NCBI RefSeq assembly: GCF_051622035.1
Contig: NC_135364.1
Coordinates: 22,161,001-22,225,000 of the forward strand
DNA length: 64,000 bases
Reading direction: 5' to 3'
Origin: Arctopsyche grandis
Taxonomy: Eukaryota; Arthropoda; Insecta; Trichoptera; Hydropsychidae
Shown: positions 47,864 to 63,000 of the stretch, piece by piece
How the letters are laid out: each line of letters begins with the position of its first letter
How positions within the stretch are numbered: the first letter of the stretch is position 1
Made by a program: the position numbers and the translations under genes
The notes under the pieces: generated by a model
The model's input: only the letters and a program-made list of their open reading frames with translations
Databases searched by the model: none
What the model was told of the DNA's origin: nothing

Positions 47864-48469
47864 CTTCAACTTCAACTTCAACTTCAACGGACCCCCGACT
47901 GACGACTGGCTGTCACCGGCGCCGCCGACCGACAATTCTGTTCGTCGCTGAATATCACGCTCTGCAACCCTAACGGCTACTTTTCACTTTTTGTGCAATA
48001 TTCATTCGCATTTTTGTTTTGTGCCAATGTTAGTTTTTATATCGTTATAGGGCGTTATGAACCGTTTCCCGGCCTATGGAAATTCAGTTTGTAGGAATCT
48101 CGTCATCGTCATCGTCATCGAAACATTCGAGAATATTCCGCAACAACAAACTACATTCCCGAAAACCAGACGTCACACACCTGCAACCATTATATTAAAC
48201 TCAAGCGGAACGCCCCTACCAGTCGAGTGGAACCAAAACGGTCGAAACACGCCGCCACCATTAAACTACATCGAGCGGAACGGCGCCAATCATTCCAGAA
48301 AATTCTACGCCTCGACAAAAGCAAATTCCTCGTTTACGCATCAACAAACACATGCGCTTACGCATCAACAACCACTTCCATCAATCATTCCAGAAAATTC
48401 TACGCCTCGACAAAAGTGCATTCCTCGCTTACGCATCAACAAACCACCACCATCGATCAGGTGATTCCA

Positions 48470-48871
48470 GAAACACTATAAAAGGAGGTACAACCCAAAC
48501 AACGCCAGTCGACCCACAGCAGCAAGCGTCGACACACAGCAGCAGACCAGTCAGCATACAGCTCCTGACCAGCCACCACTACACTACGCGGACTTGGAAG
48601 ATCAACCAGCCGGACGAGCCAGCAACACACTGCCGTATCCAGAGACCTTCCGAACATAGCCGAACAACGAGCCAGCAACACACTGCCGCATCCAGAGACC
48701 TTCTGAACATAGCTGAATGCCGAGCCAGCGACACTCTACCATATCCAGAGACCGCTGAACGACATACTTTTGCCCACAAATACCATACCTTTGTACAACC
48801 ATAGGCAAACAATAAAACTTTATAAAACTAGCACAACAGTGTTTCGTTAGGCCGGGATACGGTCAACACAC
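48470..48871 (+). mobile_element. Possible solo LTR or LTR fragment
   Basis: A TATA-like CTATAAAAGGAGG (48476) is followed some 330 bp later by AATAAAAC and then GTTTCGTTAGGCCGGGATAC, ending GGTCAACACA. The ending resembles that at 62600-62647. The left boundary is not found. It also contains tandem pieces (GAGACCTTC, ACGAGCCAGCAACACACTGC) and, further left at 48285-48470, a repeated ATTCCAGAAAATTCTACGCC. An old element; family not assigned. Confidence 0.35.
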
Positions 48872-48879
48872 ATGTACCC

Positions 48880-49200
48880 CGCCTACAAGTTGAATTTTGA
48901 AGAGGATCTTTATTACTCCATTAATACAGGTGTATTTGTATGTACAGCGAAGTAGGTAAGGGATTCTCTGGAACGAGCCAGGTCGAGTTCCTGAAGCTCA
49001 CTGGTATCTGGGGACGATACGCTGGTATATAAAGGTGTTGCTTGAGCAACGTGTAGCTGGGCTGGTGAGATCACGTTCTGGAACGTTCACGTTGGAAGAT
49101 TACAACGGGGTAGAGGTCTTCCTTTGTGTTCTATGTTTGATGCTTAGCTCGTTGGGATTTCCCGTATACTCGTGATTGCATATCTGGAGTGAGTCGAATC
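48880..49200 (-). mobile_element. Possible LTR fragment, minus orientation
   Basis: The minus-strand TATATACCAGCGTATCGTCC closely resembles TATATAAACCAGCGTACCAG at 62456-62475, and an AATAAAGATCC follows. It is therefore probably a relative of the 62.2-62.6 kb sequence. Confidence 0.35.
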
Positions 49201-49549
49201 GCCTTTATGGATAAGATGGACAAAGTATTTCGGCCAAGGCTGACTTTCGTGTACGAGAACAGGACGCGATGATGTCATTTGTACATATTAAGTTCGATGA
49301 GGGAAATAGGTAATATCATTGTCTTAGTTTCGTATGGTACAAGCCGTGCTATATCCCTACATCGTTAAAGTCAAATGTATTTAAAAATTTATATTGAAAA
49401 ACGATTTGTATATAAAATTAGGGGTCAAATATTCTTTTCTATGGTCATAAACTTCATATGTACAAATGAAAACTCGTTCGAAGCTTCTCTTCAATTCTTT
49501 AAAATTGGACTACCAATCATAAATTTTTCAGCCTTTGAAAACCTCAACT

Positions 49550-49960
49550 GAAGGCTCCGGTGTCAAAAAGGATGCGAAACATTGACTTTGAAGACAAGGA
49601 TAATTAGCCACATCGAAACTTTTGAGATGTGGAACTACAGGCGTATACTGAAGCTGTCTTCAGCATGATAGGAAGAGGCGTGGAACTTGTTTCTGTCATC
49701 GAGCGGAGAAAGATGGAGTACCTCGGACATGTGATACGAGGTCCAAAATACGATTTTTTCCGTTTGATAATCAAGGGAAAAATAGAAGGAAGAAAATGGA
49801 TTGGCAGGAAGAAGTTGTCTTGGCTTCAAAACATACGCACGTGGACCGATATGAAAAGCTGTTCCGAGCCGCTGAAGACCGATGTGGATAATTACAAATA
49901 ATCGACGAGGTGATTGCCAACGTTGGGATGTGAAGAAGGTATTAGGCAGAAAAATAAGAA
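49550..49960 (+). mobile_element. 3' fragment of an RTE-type LINE
   Basis: Encodes the C-terminal tail of a reverse-transcriptase ORF: FEMWNYRRILKLSS in one frame, then RRKMEYLGHVIRG, LIIKGKIEGRKWIGRKK and WLQNIRTW in another. The YLGHV ... GKIEG.R..GR.K.SWL pattern is characteristic of RTE/BovB-like tails. Truncated, with at least one frame change. Confidence 0.75.
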
Positions 49961-49964
49961 GTTA

Positions 49965-51053
49965 TGGAGGATGAACGAATGAGACGACTGGCATGTTAAT
50001 GCACGTGTTTATTATATGACAGCTGAAGACAGAGTGGGTAGCGGCTCTCCGAACCCAGCCGGGTTGGTCCCCACTCGCAGGAAGGCAACCAAACTCGACC
50101 ATGTCGTATAAGCGAGCCGCCACATCACTCCCCCCCCAGCATCAGCGATACCAAAATTACAAAGAAACAAATTTTACAAAAGAAAAAAATTATTGTTACA
50201 CAAAGAGAAAAAATTATTACGTGGGGAGAAAAAAAAATTGTTGACGTGGGTCATCCGCTGTGTACATAGGTGTACCGCCCTGAATGGTCGATAGATTCGA
50301 GGGCGGTGACGTCGCGAGCAGGACGGTGGGTGGTCCGATGGTCGCGCCGATGCGATGCGATGCTGCGGCGGCGCCGCTCTTCCGAGGCTGATGTCGGTTG
50401 GTGGGGCGGCGGGGGCGGCAGGGGCATCGATGTGGTTGATGATACTCCGAGCTGGACTGTGAGTCGTTGTGGCTCGTGGAGGTGTTGTAGCACTACCGCC
50501 CGTCTCGGCGTGACGACGCTCGTGGGGACGGACGGGGCCTTGATGATGATGATGATGATGGTGCTGAGGTGGTGTATGTCTTGTGGTGCTGGATGACCGT
50601 TCTATGTGTAGTGGATCGCGCATGACTCCACATCCAGCTGTCAAGATCGTCGTCTCATTCGCTCCCCCATTTTTGTAAGCACCTGTCATCGACGTTGTGG
50701 CTGGACGTCGGTAGGTAGGTAGGTAGGTAGGTAGCCGTGTCTGCTCGTTTATTGTCACCCGCGGGCCGCGACGCGTGTTGATGGCGATGGGGGCGCGGCG
50801 GGTAGCTTCTCCCGCCTGACTCGGCGAGGCAGGGATGAGCGGCATGTTGAAATTGATCGAGGCTGCGTGGCTCGATGTCGGGGGTCACCAGTATGGAGGA
50901 TGAACGAATGAGACGACTGGCATGTTAATGCACGTGTTTATTATATGACAGCTGAAGACAGAGTGGGTAGCGGCTCTCCGAACCCAGCCGGGTTGGTCCC
51001 CACTCGCAGGAAGGCAACCAAACTCGACCATGTCGTATAAGCGAGCCGCCACA
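49965..51053 (-). mobile_element. Compact young LTR element (TRIM-like), minus orientation
   Basis: Two identical 160-bp LTRs (49965-50124 and 50894-51053) bracket a ~770-bp interior. Read on the minus strand the LTR starts TGTGGCGGCTCGC and ends CATCCTCCA. The primer site CTGGTGACCCCCGAC follows the 50894-51053 copy, and a G-rich purine tract precedes the other. AAGTTA flanks both sides. Identical LTRs indicate a very recent insertion. The interior has one open minus-strand frame of 223 codons, rich in Pro, Thr, Arg and His, with no recognisable capsid, protease or polymerase. The element looks whole but non-autonomous. Confidence 0.82.
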
Positions 51054-51059
51054 AAGTTA

Positions 51060-51218
51060 TGGGGGATGAACGAATGAGACGACTGGCATATTAATGCACG
51101 TGTTTTATTTATGACAGCTGAAGGCAGAGTGAGTAGCCATTCTCCGAACCCAGCCGAGTTGGTCCCCACTCGCAGGAAGGTAACCAAACTCGACCATGTC
51201 GTATAGCGAGCCGCCACA
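51060..51218 (-). repeat. Older solo LTR of the same family
   Basis: A 159-bp relative of the two LTRs to its left, with roughly ten differences, separated from them by only AAGTTA. It must predate the neighbouring insertion. Confidence 0.75.
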
Positions 51219-51277
51219 AAGTATTTACTTCAGTTCCTTTCTATGTAAAAATTTTATGACTACAAATGCTAAAAAAT

Positions 51278-51483
51278 CATAGAAGTAGAATGCATAGAAT
51301 CACTTTCAGCCTCCAAAAATGTTGCTACAAAAACTCTACGTGGCAGAGTTTGTTCATTGTTTGCTAAACCTCCTCTCTCTCTCTCTCTTGTTTCTCTTCT
51401 GACTTTCCGTCTCTCTCTTCGATGGCTCGCTTTTGGGCGGAACTTTTGTTAACAATGACCATTCTATGCATTCTACTTCTATG
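51278..51483. mobile_element. hAT-like MITE
   Basis: The 23-bp terminal inverted repeats begin CATAGAAGTAGAATGCATAG. An exact 8-bp duplication TAAAAAAT flanks both sides (51270-51277, 51484-51491), typical of hAT elements. The interior has a (CT)n tract and no coding capacity. It sits ~300 bp upstream of RpII140. Confidence 0.8.
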
Positions 51484-51769
51484 TAAAAAATAGTTTAATT
51501 GTAGGACAAAATTTTAATAATAATAAAAAAAGCATGAGGAACGTAGAACCACACAAAATTTTCCGCATAACCATATTGCGCAGTTGCTCTGCGCTCTCAC
51601 TTTCATCATAAGTAAGGATTCACAGATTATTAAAAATCAGCACAAATCCAAATCAGTTGTTTTCGTTTTGGGCATGGCCATAACATTGGTAGTTATGTCC
51701 GTCAGTCGCAGCGCGGCGCCGACAGCGCGCGTTTGTGACAGCTTCGTTCCTAATTAAATATACGTCTGA

Positions 51770-55318
<3,549 letters not shown>

Positions 55319-55394
55319 GATTTTTATTCTATAAACGATGTCTATTTTTCTGATTTGAATTAATATTATGTAAGTATGTAATTTGTTACGGTTT

Positions 55395-55400
55395 AATAAA
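55395..55400 (+). terminator. RpII140 polyadenylation signal
   Basis: AATAAA 77 bp after the stop codon, followed by a GT/T-rich stretch. Confidence 0.65.
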
Positions 55401-55434
55401 AAAAAATCATGTGATATTTAAAGGTTGTTTTATT

Positions 55435-56400
55435 TATTTTATTTTATTTTATTTATTTTATTAATTGAAAAATCAACAGACAGGATGTACATAGATATGT
55501 ATAAAAAAACAAATAGTAAATAAATAATATATGTAACATCCGAGTCCAATAATAGATTTTTACAAAAATGAAAAAGATAAATATAAGGAAAACAAATTAA
55601 AAAGTAAAGAATAAAGGCATGACAAAATATGTAGAACATTGCATAATTAAACTATAGTATTAAAATATTTGGAAAAGGTTATAAAATAGAATATAAGAAG
55701 AAATTGAAATTTACAAACATAAAGCAAATGAAAAAGGTAAATACAAAATAAACAAATGAAAAGGAAAAGAATGAAAGCTATAATATGATTAAATAGCACA
55801 TTACATAACTAAACTAAAGTATAAAAATATTGGAAATATTGGAAAATAGAATAGGAGAAGAAATGAATCAATCGGTCAAGATTCTCTTGATGTTAGACCT
55901 GAATTGATGTAGGGAAATACCAAGTAGATCAACCTCATTCAGCTCTCCGTTAAACATACGATAAACGCGCTGCAGATAAAATATTTTTGGGAATTAGTAT
56001 TGAAAGGATCAAGTGAAAAGAGTGCAACGCGTCTAGAGTACCGAACTGGGATTCTGAAATTAACCTTATTCAGTAAATCAGAACAATCAAGGAAACCATT
56101 TATGAGCTTAAAGAAGAATATAGCATCAGTATGTCGTCGCCTGACAGAAAGATTGTTAAAAGATAGGATTTTCAAAATGTCGGAAACAGTAGAATGGGTA
56201 TAGGTAGAAAAAAGGTAGCGTAAGGATTTAATAAATTTAAGTTGAACTTTCTCAATACAATTAATATGAGATAAATAAAAAGGTGACCAGATAATTGAGG
56301 CAAATTCAAGGTGAGACCTTACAAAGGAAAAATAAAGTAATTTTAGTACATAAGGATCATTAAAGGGTTTTGTTGAGCGGAGTAGGAATCCAAGAGATTT
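55435..56400 (-). mobile_element. 3' fragment of a CR1/Jockey-group LINE
   Basis: The minus strand encodes RRRHTDAIFFFKLINGFLDC, SDLLNKVNFRIPVRYSRRVA and FNTNSQKYFICSA, a C-terminal RT tail resembling that at 33419-33709. Several stops interrupt it, and a (TTTTA)n stretch at 55435-55455 is its A-rich tail. Confidence 0.7.
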
Positions 56401-57046
56401 AAATGCTTAGCTTTTTTATTTTATGAATCTTTCATGTATGTATTAAATACTTATCGTTGATGAATGAAAATCGGGTTTGTATATTTTTATATAAATTGTG
56501 TTTATTATGAATATGTACAAATACATTTAATTAATGAAATTGCAAATCGATTACATAAATAGGTGTTTTGTTTAAATTAATTAACATAAACGTAGAGAGA
56601 GCATTTTAAGATACATTATGTATTATACGAGCACTAAACATCTCATGAGCAGTCAAAAAGTGACTTCAAGAGTCATCAAAATAACTCCACAATAACAATA
56701 ATATATAAAATGAATATCACATACATCAACACACATGCTCATTTTTTTTTATTTAAAGTTTAATTTAAACCATCAGGCAAAAATAGTTACCATTACGCAA
56801 GATTAAACTATATAATAATAGTTACGTAGATTTTCATTTCAATATAGCAAAATGATTCTTAACCGCCAACAAATTCATGCACAAATAAATTTAAATATTA
56901 ACAAAAAATCATTGATAAATACGATATGATTTCCGTTATATTTAATCATAATATTCGTTGATTTATCTTCGTTTTGGTCTGTTTACATCAGATAAACACT
57001 GACGTGTTTGTTTTTATACATTTTAATCATCAGTTTGATTCACCGA
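56401..57046. other. Piezo 3' UTR region
   Basis: AT-rich sequence downstream of the Piezo stop. Minus-strand polyadenylation candidates exist, but none stands out. No gene seen. Confidence 0.45.
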
Positions 57047-60000
57047 TCACCGATCTGCTTCCTCAGGCTCGCCTTCTTCTTTGGGCCTCGTCCATTTTAT
57101 CATAGTCTCCGGAGATCTATAGAGGAATACTAATTTAGCAAATAGGTCCTCTTCAAGAGTGAGCTCCCCAGATTCACGAACCTGAAAAGAGTGGATGGCA
57201 ATTAATATCATTCCAAACAATAAAGCATTAACACATCAGTTCGAAAACATACGAGATATATATCGAGACAGAGTTGCAAGACTCGGTCGACGTTCGGCAG
57301 ATCTTCGAACATGATTTTGAAGCATATATCGGAGAAGAAGTTCCGTAGCACGCGCGACGCCAGGAATACGAACGTAGTATACAATCCGATTATTCTGAAA
57401 GTATATGTTAAAGTTAGATGTGTTTTTGTTATGATGTTCAGTAGGAATTTGTTTATTGCTTACCCGCTGCCTGAGATGAAGTTTAGCGTTGCCGGGAACA
57501 ATTTGTCGTTAAATGTATACATGACTAGTTGATTGCAGTCAACGAACGGTATGTGTCGAAGGTAATTAATATGGTTGTTATCGTCGCACAGTTCTTTCAC
57601 TTCCCACCACATGACGTCGGCAGTCGTAGAAGCTTGGTGTCGGAGTCTGAGAGAGATGTTGCGATACATTTCATTTAACGGTCCTGAAATTATAAATTAC
57701 AATAATTTCAATGACATTGGATTAACTCCATAATTTTATTTTTATCTTTAATTTATAATGCGCCTTCCTAGTCAGAAACATTGTACATTTGATATAAATA
57801 TTACTAGTACACAAATACATATCAATTAATATCCACAGAGACATCTATGCTCAAATTTGTAAATTTGCAGAATTTTATACAATTCGAGATTGCTGAAAAC
57901 TCGAGATTTTGCGAGAAAATTAGTAGGGTTGCTAATTTGTTGGAACCGTTTCAATGAAAATCAGATAAATCGGCAAACTCTGATAGGAAACGATCGACCT
58001 GGAGTCACAAATCCAAGATCTGACCAGCAGAAACCAATGGAATTAGAACTGTCTATTCTGCTGGTTATACAAAACGACTGAATGTCAACGTTTATCATTT
58101 TATTAGTTCTATATTATAAACTCAAAAATATATTACACACTAGATCGGTATATACAATTTTTTATATATACCGCAGACATTCATTTTTATATATATACTA
58201 GCTGAACCCCGGAATGCGTTGCAATGCCATAATAACGCATGTAATTCCCGTTCCCGTTCCCATTTGTCGGAAAAACCCAGGTAGCGAACACATTTGAAAT
58301 TATTGCGTTGCAATGACATTCATTCCCGTTTTTTTTTCATAGTAATCTTCCCGGACATGCACACAATAAATCCTGAAAGTTTCATCGCAATCGGTTCAGT
58401 GGTTTAGCAGCCTATTCGACACACACACACACACAGACATTAATTTTTATATATATAGATAGATATATTTGCAGTGCTGGCCTTACACCCAATGGCACCC
58501 TCGGCAATTTTTTCTTAACACCCTTAGAAAAAAATTTCGCCTTTGTCGCTCTAATCTAAAATTTTGTAAGGCTTTAGGCGCTCTAATTTTAAAACTTTAA
58601 GCGCCTTTGACGCATCGAGCGGGGCCCTAACTTATTTGGCGCCCTTGGGCGCCGCCTGACCCAGCCCCCCCCCCTAAAACCGGCACTGTATATTATAACC
58701 ACAGTGACGCTTTGTTACTACCTGTCAAGTAAATAAAATAATAGGAGAATAATGTTTTACTTGTTTTTTCTTTTTTCATAAGTTGATGAACCGCTTTGGC
58801 CGTCCCTTTGTTGAAAATTTTCACAAACTTTGGAAACATATTTTCCATAATGATCCTAAAATAAAACCGTCGATAAACATATTTTGTGTTATTTTCATAT
58901 GCTATCAGAATAATTGAGGAAAATTACCCGTTGCTATTATTAGTACTGCTATTGCCATCTAACATGCTGATTAGAATTTCACGCTTTTCATTCCGTTTGC
59001 CGTTGATGAAAGCTTCGAGCGCGACGTCGATATCTTCTTCAATCAACGGAGGATTCTCTTTACTGTTCGTTTTATGTGATATCACATACGAAAACTTCAC
59101 ATTTATCGAATCATCTAAAATCAAAAACAATTTCATCTTATGCATCCGTATTTAAAGAAATAAATCTTAAAATAAACAGTATAAAATATATACTTGAAGC
59201 CAAGTCCAATTTCAATCTGTCAATGTCTGGCGGCGAAACACTCCAAATATTCGTCGAGTTGCCATTCAACATTACAGCTGCTAGATCGTCGAAAACGTAA
59301 TTGGACAGAAACGTTTGAGCCGTACGATCTTTTTTGTATATATTCGACAATGTATCCCACTGCCCCTCGGTAAATCTAAACAAAATTCAATTAAAAATAA
59401 ATCGCCAATTAAAAAATTCGGATGTGAGTAACCTATGACTTAATCTATGTATTTGAGGAATATAAGAAGGTCACAAAACAAAATTCGATAATTAAACATA
59501 TATTCAAGTACACACATACCAGTTATGAGAGCATTTTCGAGCGCAAATGTAACTTACACAAGACAGAAGTTCTACTTCCGGTTGTCGGATTTTGATCGAA
59601 TTTTTTTTATTACTTAAAATAACTGCAATTCTTATACACATTAAATATCAAGAAAATAAAAATAATTTAAAAGGTCAAAATAAAATAATGAAATATTGTT
59701 TTGAAAAAAAAATACTACTTCCGGTTTACGAATTCTGACCGAAACCTTATCAGCTCTAAGTTTAGGGGTGTGAAAAGAATCGTGGTCATAACATTTTTGA
59801 CTTTTCTTAGAGGAAAAAATCCCACTTCCGGTTTATTAAATTTAGTGATTTTTTTTTATTTTCATCACATTGATACAAGAACTTTTTCGTGAAGAGCACA
59901 CATGTTTAAAAAGTCGAAAAATAGTGGGAGAAAAATCGACTACAAGAGTAAACTGTCACTTCCGGTTGATGGATGCTTTTGCCATATTTTATATATAAAT

Positions 60001-63000
60001 TGGTATTAAGCTTAAACTTCTAGATATGAAATTTCAGTTCAATAAACCAAAAGATTTCTGAGAACAACACAAAAAACCTCAATTCTCTAGAGTAAAAGTA
60101 CTACTTCCGGTTCAGATAAAAATATTAAGATATAAAATTTATAATTTCTATTATATGTAAAAAAATTTCAGTCTGATTCGGTTAGCGGTTTGGGAGATAA
60201 TTTAATTCAAAAACTTAAAAAGAGGACACCTATAAGGGGAGGTACCATTTCTGGTCAACTTAAAAATTTGAAAAAAATTTACGTCGTATCGATAAGAATT
60301 TCAGCAACCGATACTAAGTTTCAGTTCGATAGGACTAACGGTGTTCAAAAAATGCCAAAAATACACAGACACACAGACTCACACACATTTTTTTTAGATA
60401 ATTAAAACGTGATCACTGATCGATTCTGAGTTCAAATCAGTCAAAATCTCGAGTACGAATTTTCGCATGATCACAAAACTTCATCTATTGTTACTATGTA
60501 CATATATAAAGAAAAAAAAACAACTTACACTTCGATGTTATTGGTTTGGGCGGACATCGTGTAGATCGGAAGATACGGTCCAATTCTTATTTTAACAGTC
60601 ACATCGAACGGAGGATTCGGTTCACCAACGGTGTTACCGAAAGCGAACAATACCAACGGGAACCATATAATGGCTATGACGAATGCCAGCACTGAACCTC
60701 CCATCAGATATTTTACGAACGGTTTCTTCTTTTCACCTCTCGGTTGAGGATATTCGCTTTCTACATGTCTAGAACACTATAATTTTTTATATAATAAATA
60801 AATATTCAATACGAAACTAGTAAAATGTGATTATTTTAGAGTGAACCTTCAATTGGAAAACGTTCGCAAAGATGTCTTCCATTTTGAGCCAATCCATCAG
60901 GGTCATAGATGTGTCCGTCCAAATCCAATCCATCAAAGCTCTCAGCTCGAATAAGAATGGTATCGTCATGAATCTGAATTTGGACAAACAATTCATAATA
61001 ATAAAACACACTAAGCATACATTTTTATTTGTTTTCAATATAAAATATACGTACCCTTTGAAAAGGAACATGTTCACATAGTTGTAACCTTTGCATAAAA
61101 AGTTTCCGAGGATGCGAGTGGGATAACCGCAACGTATTTGATATGCTGACAGTAATAAATATATACATTTGACCATGTACCACATGGGTGGTGGTAAAAG
61201 TGCGTTGAAACTCCTAATGATTAAAAATTAAAAAATATATCAAGTTCATTTATGAAATATATAATAACATAGAAAAATTTAAACCTTTCAGTAACAGCCG
61301 GAAGTATAAAGAACATCCATATATGTACTCCGATGATTAGGCATAGTTGGAATAGTATTTTTCCCAGTATGAACTTTCTAAGAAACAGTGCACGATCGAT
61401 GATAATCAAACCAAATTGAAGTATAAGCATAACGAGGAAAGGAATAGGAACTTTGTTGTCTTCCAAATAAGCTTGAACGCCTCCGTCGCCTTGTTGTGTC
61501 TAAAATGTTATCAATATTGATCATAAATACGCTGAAGTTTAATTGAAAAATCAAATAAAAAAATATAAACATACCCCAAAAGCGGAAAATCCAAATATGA
61601 CGACCATAAAATTGAAGAAATCACACATGAACATGTAAGCATAGACGTCAGCTTTGACACGCGATGTCGGATCTACCATACGGCCGTAAAATTCGCGAAC
61701 TGGTTGAATATATCTCAGTGTTCTGTAAATATTAACAATCAATATAGAACGCCACTTCAGGAACATACTTGAAGAAAATTTGGTAACGTACGATAGTTTG
61801 ACGGCGTTCGGGAAATGTTTGTATTGATCTTCCTGGATGGACGTAACTTTGACGTAGCTCATGGTTTCCGGAGAATCCTCGCCTTCCTGCCCAGCATCCT
61901 CCGAACTAATCAGCATGACTGATTTATCGTGTCTCTCGGCGATCGTGTTCAGATTCCTTTCGGTGGACTTTGACGATGTTTCCTTCGTTGACTCATCGTC
62001 TTCGTCCTCGTCCAAGTCCTTCGAAGACGACTGACTGGCTTTCGGCGTGGCGAAGTTTTGTTGACTGTCTTCGGAGAGGGGCGTTTTGTTATCGTCGTCC
62101 ATTGAAATGTCTCTTTTTAATTCTGGAGTCTGAACTTTTTTAACTTCCATTTCCAACTTCCTGCAAAGAGTATCACAAATTTGTATCAAAAACAAAAAAC
62201 GGATTTGTAGGAATAAACTGTAACTGCAGTGTATTAGCTGCACATCCAGATCAAATGACCTCTAGACACAAGACCCTGCACCCGGAGGAAAACACGAATC
62301 GCACAGCTGCATAGCAAATTATCTCCAAACAAAAACCTCTATACACGCGTCAAGTGATACAGAACACGCGAACGTACAAGAATAGCACCATGCAACTGCA
62401 CAACAAACGACTCCTAGCACTGACACCAGCACACAGCCGCGTATTGAACTAAGGTATATAAACCAGCGTACCAGCCCCAGACGCCACAGTGAGCCTCTGG
62501 AGTTCAGCCAGCTCACTCCTCTGAAGTCGAGCAACTACATACATATGTAGCGCATTTACCGTACATAAAGTAATACATACTTGTATATTGAATAAAGAAA
62601 CGTTTTCCAAACAAACGTGTTTCCATATGCTGGGACACTGGTCAACACACCTCCCTGTCTAAAGATCTATCATTTATATGTATAAAAATACTAACTCTTC
62701 ATGTTTTTTAGCAAACAATTGACTGATGGTGAAGGTCTGGCCTCCTTTCACTTGAGATAGTTGACTCGGCAATAGCGGATACACGCCATCCTTGCTTATT
62801 TCTACGGGTTTAGTAGACTTCCAAAGTCCCAAGGATATCAGCATAAATCTAAAACGTATAAACATTTTAAGTCAAATTCGCAAAATTTAATATTTATTAT
62901 TGTAATATAAATAAAACGTTGCCACGAAAATCGCGAATACGGAATATCTGTTACTCGAGTTCTCTTTAGTATGATAGTTAGCGTGGGTAGCTCTCGATGG

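Noticed and set aside
49629-49901. MELQAYTEAVF... as a host gene
   Set aside because: The RRKMEYLGHV and GKIEGRKWIGRKK pattern is the decayed C-terminal tail of an RTE-type LINE.
60190-60405. [18 protein letters not shown]... as a small gene
   Set aside because: Lies wholly within the repeat at 59560-60520 in a Piezo intron and shares no known domain.
61723-61768. Possible 46-bp mini-intron in Piezo (GTATGTTCC ... TTTACAG)
   Set aside because: Removing 46 bp would break the reading phase required at the next junction (61575/61499), while the unspliced frame is open and agrees on both sides.
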